Source: Desulfuromonadaceae bacterium (GTDB lineage: Bacteria > Desulfobacterota > Desulfuromonadia > Desulfuromonadales > Desulfuromonadaceae). Taken from it: a stretch of 8,605 nucleotides of DNA. The stretch lies in assembly GCA_027065245.1 (NCBI GenBank), contig JAMOOS010000229.1:1-8605 (forward strand), given 5' to 3'. Both the position numbers and the translations under genes were made by a program. Below the pieces are notes generated by a model, which saw only the letters and a list, made by a program, of their open reading frames with translations, searched no databases and was not told the DNA's origin. Shown here in pieces: positions 1 through 6,537 of this stretch (position 1 is its first letter; each line of letters starts with the position of its first letter).

Positions 1-884
1 CGATGACGGCAGATGAGTTGAGCCGTCCGGTATCCGGCGGAAGTACCCTGTTGCGCGATCAGGCCCTGTGCCCGTTTCGGGCGTATGCCCGCCATCGCCT
101 CGGTGCAGTGGCGCTGGAGGTTTCCCGGCGCGGGATGGATATGCGCGTCAAGGGAAACATCCTCCACCAGTGCATGGAGCTGATTTGGCAGCGGCTGGAG
201 GAACAGCGGCGCCTGCTGGCGTGTGGCGACGATGAACTGCAGCGGTTGCTGCACGATGTCGCCGCCACAGTGCTGGACAGGCAGTTGCTGGCACCTTCGG
301 CGCGGGAGGTGGCAGAGCTGGAACTGTGCCGTCTTAAAGAGCTGCTGCGGCGCTGGCTGGTTCAGGTGGAGATGGAGCGGCCTCGTTTCGAGGTAGTAGC
401 GCGGGAACACACCTGTGCGATGCAGGTGGGGCCGTTGCTTATCAGTGCCCGGCTGGATCGGGTGGATAAGGTGGATGCCGGTCTGGTGGTGATCGACTAC
501 AAAAGCGGTGCCGTCAGGCTGAACGATCTGCTCGATGACGATCTCACCAGTCCCCAGTTGCCGCTGTACGCGGTAAAAAGCGATATGGAGGGTGTTGTGG
601 CGGTGGCTTTTGCGCGGATAGCGGCGCAGGAATGTGCCCTCATCGGTATTGGCGGCGCAGATGGTATTGCTGCCGGAATTAAAACGGCAGCTGAAGACAA
701 AGGTGGCTGGGCGCAGTTGTGCGCGCGCTGGCAGGTCAGGCTGGATGCCCTGGCGAGTAATTTTGCCGCTGCCGAGGCCGCTGTGGCCCCGGTAAATGAA
801 GATGCCTGCCGTTACTGTGATCTGCAGCCGTTGTGTCGTTACAGCGACAACGCGACGGTGGGAGGTGATAATGACGCCGCTTGA
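1..884 (+). CDS. AddB-like PD-(D/E)XK nuclease, C-terminal part (5' truncated)
   Basis: The reading frame is open from the window edge to the TGA at 882-884 and is probably the last third of a protein of roughly 850-900 residues. An ATG at base 3 is in frame but is probably internal. Numbering from that ATG, the visible part is a RecB-type PD-(D/E)XK nuclease fold: a conserved His55 (KGNILH), acidic D152 in ARLDRV, and the IDYKSG signature with D165 and K167. One cysteine lies before the fold (C23, in LCPFRAY) and three after it (C269, C272, C278, in CRYCDLQPLC). This is the layout of the AddB iron-sulfur staple that holds the nuclease domain together. By family knowledge the missing N-terminal part would be an inactivated helicase-like region. 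It overlaps the next gene by 14 bases, and that gene encodes the matching AddA-like helicase-nuclease, which supports a two-subunit double-strand-break resection enzyme acting in the cytoplasm. It could instead belong to the AddB-related 'probable DNA repair protein' family rather than AddB itself. Confidence 0.88.
   Translation, partial: MTADELSRPVSGGSTLLRDQALCPFRAYARHRLGAVALEVSRRGMDMRVKGNILHQCMELIWQRLEEQRRLLACGDDELQRLLHDVAATVLDRQLLAPSAREVAELELCRLKELLRRWLVQVEMERPRFEVVAREHTCAMQVGPLLISARLDRVDKVDAGLVVIDYKSGAVRLNDLLDDDLTSPQLPLYAVKSDMEGVVAVAFARIAAQECALIGIGGADGIAAGIKTAAEDKGGWAQLCARWQVRLDALASNFAAAEAAVAPVNEDACRYCDLQPLCRYSDNATVGGDNDAA
861..869 (+). promoter_or_regulatory. Very strong Shine-Dalgarno for the AddA-like gene
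   Basis: GGAGGTGAT is fully complementary to the usual 3' end of 16S rRNA. Its GGAGG core lies five bases before the ATG at 871, inside the end of the upstream gene. This fixes the start at 871. The in-frame ATG at 796 has no comparable site and would add 25 residues that do not resemble the family. Confidence 0.85.
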
Positions 885-3800
885 CGACAGCGAGCAGCGG
901 CTGAACGCCATCGATCCGCGTCATAGCTGCATTGTGCGCGCCCCGGCCGGATCGGGGAAAACACAACTGCTGATTCAGCGCTATCTGGCCTTGTTGGCTA
1001 CCGTTGACGATCCGGCGCAGATCCTCGCCATCACTTTTACCCGCAAAGCGGCCGAGGAGATGAAACAGCGGGTGCTGGCGGCGTTGCGCCGGGCGCAACA
1101 AGCACCGGAAAACGACGCTGCCGCGCATGAACTAAAGTTGTGGCGCCTGGCGCGCGCTGCCCTTGAGCGGGATAAACTGCGCAACTGGCAGCTGATGACA
1201 CACAGTTATCAGCTCAATATAAAAACCATCGACAGTTTTAACGGCGAGATTGTGCGCGGCATGCCGTGGCTGAGCCGTCTTGGTGCCGCGCCGGGAGTAA
1301 GTGAGCAGCCCGGAGAGTTATATCGCCTGGCGGTGGAGCAGGTGGTGCATCTGCATCACGACAATGATGCCCTCAACCGGGCGGTGGCGTTGCTGTTGCG
1401 TCATCTGGACAATCGCGCCGACATCCTCTGCACCATGCTGGTCAATCTGTTGCAGCGGCGCGATCAGTGGCTGCGCCTGCTCGGCGGTGATAGCGCCAGC
1501 GTGCGGCAGCGGCTGGAGCAGGCGTTGAACAGCTATGTGGCCGCTTATCTGGAACATCTGTCCGCTACTCTGGATGACGCCAGGCGGCAGGAATTGCTTG
1601 AGCTGGGCCGGTTTGCCGCCAGTAATTGTGCTGGGGGCGAGCGTGAATTGTGTGTGCTGGCTTCGGTGGCGACTTTTCCCGCCTGTACCGGTGCGAGCCT
1701 GCCGGTGTGGCGCGCGTTTGCCGATCTGCTGCTTACCGCCACCGGTGCCCGGCGGCGGCGCTACGATAAGAACTGCGGTTTTCCGGCCGGGAAAAAAGAG
1801 CCGTTTGCCGGCATGAAAAAACGGATGCAGGAGTTTGCCGTCGGCCTGAGTGAAGATGAAATCAAGCTGTGGCACGGTGTGCGTCATCTGGCTGCGGGGC
1901 CGTATGGTGAGGGGCAGTGGCAGGTGTTGCAGGCGTTGTTGCAGTTGCTGCCGCAGGCGGTGGCACGGCTGTGGCTGGTATTCCGCGCCGAAGGGGCTGT
2001 TGATTTCAGCGAAATTGCCCTGCGCGCCCGTACGGCACTAGGTGACGAGGAGCAACCCGGCCAGCAGTTGCTGCGTCTCGACTGGCAGTTGCGCCACATT
2101 CTGGTAGATGAGTTCCAGGATACCTCACGCCTGCAATTTGAATTGTTGCACACCCTCACCAGTGGCTGGCAGCCGGGCGATGGTCGCACCCTGTTTATTG
2201 TCGGCGATCCCATGCAGTCTATCTACCGCTTTCGCGAGGCTGAGGTGGGGTTGTTTCTTGCCGCTGCCGCCAGTGGAGTGGGGGCGGTGCGTCTGCGGCG
2301 GTTGCAATTGACCAGTAACTTCCGCTCCCAGGCCGGACTGGTGGAATGGTTCAACAGTGCTTTTGCCAGAATATTCCCCGCCAATGAGGATTTGTGCAGC
2401 GGAGCGGTGAGCTATACTGCGGTAACGGCGCAACTGGCGCGGCAGGAACAGGCGGTGACAGTTTGTCCCGCCGGTGCGGCTGACAGCGTTGCCGAAGCGG
2501 AACAGATTGTGGAACTGGTGCAGAATATCGGCCGCGACTATCCCGGCGAATCGGTGGCGATACTGGTGCGTTCCCGTAGCCATCTGCGGGATATTATCCC
2601 CATGTTGCGGGCTGCCGACATCCATTTTTACAGCCATGATGTCGATCCTCTGGCTGCCAGTATTGCCGTGCGCGATGTTGTGGCGCTGGTAAGGGCGCTG
2701 CTTCATCCGGCCGATAACCTCAGCTGGTTGGCGCTGCTGCGTGCGCCGTGGTGTGGTTTGCTGCTGACCGATCTGCACCATTTTGCCCGTGCCGACAAGC
2801 AGGGAGTGTTTGCTTTGATGTGTGAGGAGCAGGTGCTGGCTCGGTTGTCAGAGGACGGTCGCCGCCGGGTGGAGCATGTAGCGGCGGTTATGGCAGCGGC
2901 GCTGAGGCGGCGTGGCTGTTGCACTGTGCGCGCGCTGGTGGAGGATGCCTGGTATCGTTTGGGGGGTGACAAGTGCTATCCCGCCCATCAATGTGCCGAT
3001 GCGCTCCGGGTGTTCCAGTTGCTGGAACGGCTGGATTATGGTGGCGATTTGAGCAGCCTGGAAATTCTGGACGAGGCTGTAGAGCAACTGTATGCCAGCG
3101 CCGCTGTGGTGGATGTGGACAATCCGGTGCAGGTTATGACTATCCACAAGGCCAAGGGGCTGGAATTTGACCACGTGATTATCCCGGCGTTGGGACGGCG
3201 CCCACGCGCCCAGGATAGCGAATTGCTGCGCTGGTACGACCATCCCGGCCACGGTTTGCTGCTGGCACCCATAGCGGCGCGGGGCAGCAGAGAACACGAC
3301 CCTGTTTACCGTATGCTGGGCGCCATGGAACAGGAGCGCATCAGGCATGAAGCGGCACGCCTGCTCTATGTAGCGGTGACCAGGGCGCGGCGGCGGCTGT
3401 ACCTGTTCGGTCATGCCGTGGCTGATAGCAAAGGGCAGCCGCGCCCGGCGTCTGGTTCACTGCTGGAGTACCTGTGGCCGGTGGTGGAGCATCATTTTCA
3501 TGGCGTGGAAGCGCCGCTGTCGGCAGCGGCTCCACCCGCGGTAAGCGGCGCTTTGTGGCGGCTGGCGCACGTACCTGTTACTACTGCAACCTTGCCTGCC
3601 GCGGCGGCTGACTGTGCCGGGATATTATCGACACCGGACAGCGCCGCCATTGTCGGCACCATCACTCACCAGTGGCTGGAGCGGATAGCTGTGGGCGGAT
3701 TGCCGGGCTGGGACAACTGTCGTATCGCCGCGCAGGCGGCACTGATTGAGCGCCAGTTACGCGTTGCCGGGCTGAGTGAGACACTTGTTCCTGCTGCCAG

Positions 3801-4188
3801 GGAAAATATTATCGCCATGTTGCAGACAACGCTGGCCAGTGAGCGTGGTCGCTGGATATTGCAGGCGCATCCGCAGCAGCGCTGCGAATATCCGCTCAAT
3901 GTGGTGGTTGATGATGAAGTGGTCTCCATGCGTATTGACCGAACCTTTGTGTGTGACTCAATACGCTGGATTATCGACTATAAAACGGCCGCAGCGGTGC
4001 CCGGCACGAGCATGGCTGAATTTTACGCCGCCCAGAAACAGCGTCATGGACAACAGATGTATCGCTATTACCTGGCCATGCGGCGGCTGGACAGCAGTTG
4101 TGAGTGTCGATGCGGGCTGTATTTTCCCGCTTGTGACGGCTGGTGTGAATACGAGATGACGGAGAACGGAGATGATGAAGGATTTTAA
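871..4188 (+). CDS. AddA/RecB-like UvrD-family helicase with C-terminal PD-(D/E)XK nuclease
   Basis: The protein has 1105 residues, a usual length for AddA/RecB-type helicase-nucleases. All superfamily 1A helicase motifs are visible in order: Walker A APAGSGKT (24-31), motif Ia ITFTRKAAEEM (54-64), motif II VDEFQDT (412-418) with the DE pair at 413-414, motif III VGDPMQSIYRFRE (444-456), motif IV TSNFRS (481-486), motif V TIHKAKGLEF (757-766) and motif VI LLYVAVTRAR (831-840). A nuclease domain follows, with H933 (TITHQW), D1023 (MRIDRT) and D1036-Y-K1038 in IIDYKT, so both helicase and nuclease look catalytically intact. The protein should unwind and degrade DNA ends in the cytoplasm with ATP, as the motor of an AddAB-like recombination complex. 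The preceding gene supplies the second nuclease, and the 14-base overlap suggests coupled translation. No iron-sulfur cysteines surround this nuclease, as expected for the A subunit. Whether it is orthologous to addA or a paralogous helicase-nuclease cannot be decided from the window, so no symbol is given. Confidence 0.93.
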   Translation: MTPLDDSEQRLNAIDPRHSCIVRAPAGSGKTQLLIQRYLALLATVDDPAQILAITFTRKAAEEMKQRVLAALRRAQQAPENDAAAHELKLWRLARAALERDKLRNWQLMTHSYQLNIKTIDSFNGEIVRGMPWLSRLGAAPGVSEQPGELYRLAVEQVVHLHHDNDALNRAVALLLRHLDNRADILCTMLVNLLQRRDQWLRLLGGDSASVRQRLEQALNSYVAAYLEHLSATLDDARRQELLELGRFAASNCAGGERELCVLASVATFPACTGASLPVWRAFADLLLTATGARRRRYDKNCGFPAGKKEPFAGMKKRMQEFAVGLSEDEIKLWHGVRHLAAGPYGEGQWQVLQALLQLLPQAVARLWLVFRAEGAVDFSEIALRARTALGDEEQPGQQLLRLDWQLRHILVDEFQDTSRLQFELLHTLTSGWQPGDGRTLFIVGDPMQSIYRFREAEVGLFLAAAASGVGAVRLRRLQLTSNFRSQAGLVEWFNSAFARIFPANEDLCSGAVSYTAVTAQLARQEQAVTVCPAGAADSVAEAEQIVELVQNIGRDYPGESVAILVRSRSHLRDIIPMLRAADIHFYSHDVDPLAASIAVRDVVALVRALLHPADNLSWLALLRAPWCGLLLTDLHHFARADKQGVFALMCEEQVLARLSEDGRRRVEHVAAVMAAALRRRGCCTVRALVEDAWYRLGGDKCYPAHQCADALRVFQLLERLDYGGDLSSLEILDEAVEQLYASAAVVDVDNPVQVMTIHKAKGLEFDHVIIPALGRRPRAQDSELLRWYDHPGHGLLLAPIAARGSREHDPVYRMLGAMEQERIRHEAARLLYVAVTRARRRLYLFGHAVADSKGQPRPASGSLLEYLWPVVEHHFHGVEAPLSAAAPPAVSGALWRLAHVPVTTATLPAAAADCAGILSTPDSAAIVGTITHQWLERIAVGGLPGWDNCRIAAQAALIERQLRVAGLSETLVPAARENIIAMLQTTLASERGRWILQAHPQQRCEYPLNVVVDDEVVSMRIDRTFVCDSIRWIIDYKTAAAVPGTSMAEFYAAQKQRHGQQMYRYYLAMRRLDSSCECRCGLYFPACDGWCEYEMTENGDDEGF

Positions 4189-4789
4189 CGCCATTGCGGC
4201 AACCTGGGATGAAAAACCGCAGCGGATTCATCTGGCGGCGGCAGTGTCACGCGCCATTCGCCAACAAATACCGCTGCGCACCGACATGCGCGCCCTCGAT
4301 TTTGGCAGCGGTACCGGCTTGGTGACGTTTCATCTGGTGGGGGAACTGGGACAGGTTACCGCCATGGACAGCGCCGAAAAAATGCTCGATGTATTCATGG
4401 ATAAAGCGCGGCAGTGCGGCGTGACTAATGTTAACACCGCCATTACCGGCGCCGATCCGGCGGTTGCCGAGGCAAGTTACGATTTGATCTACAGTTCTAT
4501 GGTGCTGCATCACGTGCCGGATCTCGACCTTACCCTGCGCCGATTGGTGGCTGGATTGGCCAGTGGTGGTTATCTGGCCCTGGCCGATCTGGACGCCGAA
4601 GATGGAGATTTTCACGACAATCCGGCGGGCGTGGCGCGCCACGGTGTTGAGCGTGACTGGCTGTGTCGCCGCCTGGAACAGTTGGGGCTGCACAAGGTGG
4701 CGGCAGTGACTGCCCATGTGATCACCAAGCAACGTCAGGGCCGTGACAAGGACTTTCCCGTATTTCTGGTCTGCGGTCAGCGCCGGTAA
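4172..4789 (+). CDS. Class I SAM-dependent methyltransferase
   Basis: The protein has 205 residues with a Rossmann-type methyltransferase core. Motif I is ALDFGSGTG (41-49). An acidic residue at the end of strand 2 (D66, in AMDSAEKM) should bind the SAM ribose. The segment YDLIYSSMVLHHVPD is the strand-4 signature typical of Methyltransf_11/25 and UbiE-like enzymes. The substrate cannot be read from the sequence. The start has two adjacent ATGs (4172 and 4175); GGAGA at 4161-4165 lies 6 or 9 bases upstream, so either would work. The start falls inside the end of the AddA-like gene (17-base overlap), suggesting coupled translation with the DNA-repair pair. The end overlaps the convergent fxsA gene by 13 bases. 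A role in quinone or small-molecule methylation is as plausible as one linked to DNA or protein, and the neighbourhood alone does not settle it. Confidence 0.88.
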   Translation: MMKDFNAIAATWDEKPQRIHLAAAVSRAIRQQIPLRTDMRALDFGSGTGLVTFHLVGELGQVTAMDSAEKMLDVFMDKARQCGVTNVNTAITGADPAVAEASYDLIYSSMVLHHVPDLDLTLRRLVAGLASGGYLALADLDAEDGDFHDNPAGVARHGVERDWLCRRLEQLGLHKVAAVTAHVITKQRQGRDKDFPVFLVCGQRR

Positions 4790-5172
4790 ACGACGTACAC
4801 ATTGCCGCTGGCAATCATCCCCTCCATCCACTTGCGTACCTGTTTTTTGATCAGGGCGCGGCTGGGTGGCAGCAGCAGGCAGAAACCGATGGTGTCGGTG
4901 CAGAATCCCGGCGTGAGCAGAGTCAAACCGCCGGCAAAGATCATGGCGGCGTCCAACAGCTCCTCCGTGGGCATCTCGCCATTGGCCAGCGCCTGCTGGA
5001 TGCGTATCATCACGTCGTGGCCCTGGGTGCGGGCCAGGTAGGCACCGGCAATACCGGTGAGCAGAATCATGGCGATGGTGGGGGCGACACCGATAATTTC
5101 ACCGGCGCGCAACAACACATAAATTTCTATCACCGGTATACAAATAAATAAAATCAGTAGCTTTATAAACAT
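4777..5172 (-). CDS. fxsA: FxsA family inner-membrane protein
   Basis: The protein has 131 residues and is very hydrophobic. An N-terminal membrane segment spans about residues 2-22, a second about 28-46, and a third hydrophobic stretch about 74-102. It carries the family signature LLTPGFCTDTIGFCLLLPPS (85-104). FxsA in Escherichia coli is known for relieving F-plasmid exclusion of phage T7 when overproduced; its normal role is unknown. The charged tail (KKQVRKWMEG) probably faces the cytoplasm. The ATG at 5170-5172 is preferred: a GAGAGG ribosome-binding site lies five bases before it, while a GTG one codon upstream (5173-5175) would leave only two bases. It is convergent with the methyltransferase gene, sharing 13 bases, and divergent from yceD across a long AT-rich spacer. 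Confidence 0.92.
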   Translation of the reverse strand: MFIKLLILFICIPVIEIYVLLRAGEIIGVAPTIAMILLTGIAGAYLARTQGHDVMIRIQQALANGEMPTEELLDAAMIFAGGLTLLTPGFCTDTIGFCLLLPPSRALIKKQVRKWMEGMIASGNVYVVYRR

Positions 5173-5234
5173 CACTGCCTCTCTTATGTGTTTATCTTAA
5201 TTTAAAGATGTCCCTCAGTATTTCCGTATACATA

Positions 5235-5263
5235 TATTTAGTCATTGTCCAAACTGATTTCAA
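5235..5263 (-). promoter_or_regulatory. Candidate sigma70 promoter for fxsA
   Basis: Read on the minus strand, TTGAAA (5263-5258) and TAAATA (5240-5235) are separated by 17 bases. The -35 matches the consensus well and the -10 only partly. The transcript would start about 55 bases before the fxsA start codon. The region is AT-rich, so chance matches are easy to find. Confidence 0.3.
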
Positions 5264-5355
5264 GTAACTAGTTGAAATAAAAGGGATTATATTGTTGCCT
5301 AAAAAATGTGCAAAATGGGTAAAGGGGTTTTTATCGCTTGTCCCGAATAAGTTTT

Positions 5356-5401
5356 AACAGCCTTACCAACAGTTTATCAACAGTTTTTGTTGGTGGTTGA
5401 T
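5356..5401. repeat. Short direct repeats with overlapping inverted repeats in the fxsA-yceD spacer
   Basis: AACAG occurs three times (5356-5360, 5368-5372, 5379-5383), 12 and 11 bases apart. The last two sit in the perfect repeat CAACAGTTT (5367-5375 and 5378-5386). ACCAACA (5365-5371) can pair with TGTTGGT (5388-5394), and ATCAAC (5376-5381) can pair with GTTGAT (5396-5401). The spacing of about one helical turn is what tandem protein-binding sites look like, and the inverted repeats could also form alternative RNA or DNA hairpins. The function is unknown. Confidence 0.5.
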
Positions 5402-5502
5402 GTAAGTTGCCTTAAAACGGGGATTTTTATTTTGTCAAGGTAAAATGTGCGAAAAAGCGCTGTGGCGCCGCCGTGAAATTGGTGTGCGAAGGCGGGAAAA
5501 TT

Positions 5503-5563
5503 ATACCGCTGTGTTTGTATTGTGAGTGGCGCATCAGAATGGTGAACAGCGGTGTTTTTTCTT
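5503..5563 (+). terminator. Terminator-like hairpin with T-tract upstream of the yceD promoter
   Basis: Bases 5503-5512 (ATACCGCTGT) can pair with 5546-5555 (ACAGCGGTGT), giving ten pairs with one G-U wobble. Inside, ATTGTGA (5519-5525) pairs with TCAGAAT (5534-5540) except for one G-G mismatch, closing an eight-base loop. Six T residues then CTT follow the 3' arm (5555-5563). This resembles an intrinsic terminator of plus-strand transcripts, although the loop region is longer than usual. It ends where the yceD -35 box begins, so it would insulate the operon from upstream transcription. No gene on this strand ends nearby, so the transcript it would stop is not obvious. Confidence 0.45.
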
Positions 5564-5589
5564 GACAATAAGCGGCTAGCAATTATACT
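5562..5589 (+). promoter_or_regulatory. Sigma70-type promoter of the yceD-rpmF-plsX-fabH operon
   Basis: A perfect TTGACA -35 box (5562-5567) and a TATACT -10 box (5584-5589) are separated by 16 bases. Transcription would begin near 5596, leaving a leader of only about 25 bases before the yceD ATG. Position, orientation and match quality make this the main promoter of the downstream operon. Confidence 0.75.
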
Positions 5590-5621
5590 GACCGCTTTCT
5601 TCGCGGGGACATTTGTGTGTT

Positions 5622-6170
5622 ATGCAGATAGTGGCAGCTGACATAGGTAAAGCGGTAAAAGAGGTTGTGCTCAGTGAGTCGGTGGAGCATTTTCCGGTTC
5701 TGGCGCAGTTGCAGGATTCCGGTCGCTGCCGCTTTCTTGAACCTGTGCAAGCCACTTTGCGGGTTGTCCGTACCGATGCGGTTATCGAAGTGAGTGGCAC
5801 CGTTGCCGTGGTGCTGGCGCTGCCGTGTCGGCGCTGCCTGGAGGAGACTCGCTGTGCTGTCTGTGGCGATATCCATCAGTCCTATGTTGAGCATTTGCCG
5901 CGCGTAACCGGTGAAGATGGCGAAGAACTTGAGCTGTCGGCTGATGAGATGGGCCTGGTGCTGTATGATGGTGAAATGATCGACCTGGTGGCGGAGGTGG
6001 AGCAGCAGGTGTTGCTGCTCATGCCCGATACGGTGCTGTGTTCAGAAGGGTGCCGTGGTCTGTGTCCTCAGTGCGGTGCTAATCTCAACCATGAGTCCTG
6101 TACCTGCGCCGACAAGGTGACGTCGTTGCAGTTTGCCGCTCTCAGGGATTTTAAGGTTGAAAAGAAATAG
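5622..6170 (+). CDS. yceD: YceD/DUF177 family protein, cysteine-rich form
   Basis: The protein has 182 residues from the ATG at 5622. GGGGA at 5605-5609 is the nearest Shine-Dalgarno, somewhat distant at 12 bases; an in-frame TTG at 5613 would sit too close to it. The family core is seen as LPCRRCLEE (67-75) followed by an acidic linker and a MIDLVAEVEQQVLL helix (119-132). The C-terminal part has a knuckle C140-x3-C144-x3-C148-x2-C151-x8-C160-x-C162, in the sequence GLCPQCGANLN, probably a metal-binding (zinc) site. A second cysteine group lies at C69, C72, C78 and C81. Family knowledge: DUF177 proteins are encoded next to rpmF in most bacteria and are linked to 23S rRNA accumulation and large-subunit assembly. 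The Escherichia coli homologue lacks this C-terminal knuckle, while Gram-positive and deltaproteobacterial versions commonly carry it. It is the first gene of the operon. Confidence 0.9.
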   Translation: MQIVAADIGKAVKEVVLSESVEHFPVLAQLQDSGRCRFLEPVQATLRVVRTDAVIEVSGTVAVVLALPCRRCLEETRCAVCGDIHQSYVEHLPRVTGEDGEELELSADEMGLVLYDGEMIDLVAEVEQQVLLLMPDTVLCSEGCRGLCPQCGANLNHESCTCADKVTSLQFAALRDFKVEKK

Positions 6171-6342
6171 TGTTCGGTTTAGTTTTGTTCAGTTATTGAA
6201 GCAGGCTGGTGTCTTGGTGCGCACAATGTGGTTCGGTCAGGTACCGTTCCGCTGTTGTGTGTGGTGTACATGGTCGCCTGAATGCCTTAAGATACTGAGA
6301 ATAATCAGATAATTATAATAACGCTAGAAGGAGAAACATCTC
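6171..6342 (+). promoter_or_regulatory. Spacer with a possible internal promoter before rpmF
   Basis: This 172-base gap between yceD and rpmF encodes no evident gene. A perfect TATAAT lies at 6314-6319 in an AT-rich stretch, but 17 bases upstream the -35 position reads GATACT, a poor match, and there is no extended -10 TG. It may be a weak or activator-dependent promoter for rpmF, or chance. A good Shine-Dalgarno, AAGGAG (6328-6333), lies nine bases before the rpmF ATG. Confidence 0.35.
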
Positions 6343-6522
6343 ATGGCAGTACCCAAGGGAAAAACATCCAAGTCAAAGCGCAACCTGCGTCGCTCTCACG
6401 ACGCTCTCAACGCCCCGGCCATGTCGGTATGCCCGCAATGTGATGAGCCGAAGTTGCCTCATCGTGCCTGTGGCAGCTGCGGTTTCTACAAAGACCGCAA
6501 CGTTCTTGAGCCGGAAGTATAG
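6343..6522 (+). CDS. rpmF: 50S ribosomal protein L32 (zinc-binding form)
   Basis: This 59-residue protein starts MAVPKGKTSKSKRNLRRSHD, the standard opening of bacterial L32. It has a four-cysteine zinc ribbon (C30-x2-C33 and C43-x2-C46, in VCPQC and ACGSC). L32 is a protein of the large ribosomal subunit. The length is normal. Translation starts at the ATG at 6343, preceded by AAGGAG. The gene follows yceD and precedes plsX by 15 bases, the classic arrangement. Having all four cysteines makes it the zinc-requiring type; no cysteine-free paralogue is seen in the window. Confidence 0.97.
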   Translation: MAVPKGKTSKSKRNLRRSHDALNAPAMSVCPQCDEPKLPHRACGSCGFYKDRNVLEPEV

Positions 6523-6537
6523 TCAGGTAGCTGATTG

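Noticed and set aside
796..870. A 25-residue N-terminal extension of the helicase-nuclease from the ATG at 796
   Set aside because: It overlaps the AddB-like gene by 89 bases, has no good ribosome-binding site and does not resemble the family. The ATG at 871 has a perfect Shine-Dalgarno.
2125..2781. Long minus-strand open frame inside the helicase-nuclease gene
   Set aside because: Shadow frame opposite a gene with all helicase motifs intact; no family resemblance in its translation.
1..4789. A new anti-phage defence system formed by nuclease, helicase and methyltransferase
   Set aside because: The nuclease and helicase fit AddAB-type DNA repair, base composition matches the neighbours, and there are no integrases, transposases or other defence genes nearby.
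5374..5382. A DnaA box suggesting a replication origin
   Set aside because: Only one near-consensus TTATCAACA is present, without a cluster of boxes or dnaA/dnaN/gidA-type neighbours.
5479..5507. A second promoter (TTGGTG with TATACC, 17-base spacer)
   Set aside because: Both boxes match poorly and the -10 lies in the hairpin stem. The TTGACA/TATACT promoter 80 bases downstream is far better.
5377..5568. Minus-strand open frame of 63 codons in the fxsA-yceD spacer
   Set aside because: It runs through the repeat cluster, hairpin and T-tract, has no recognisable domain, and its composition looks like random AT-rich DNA.
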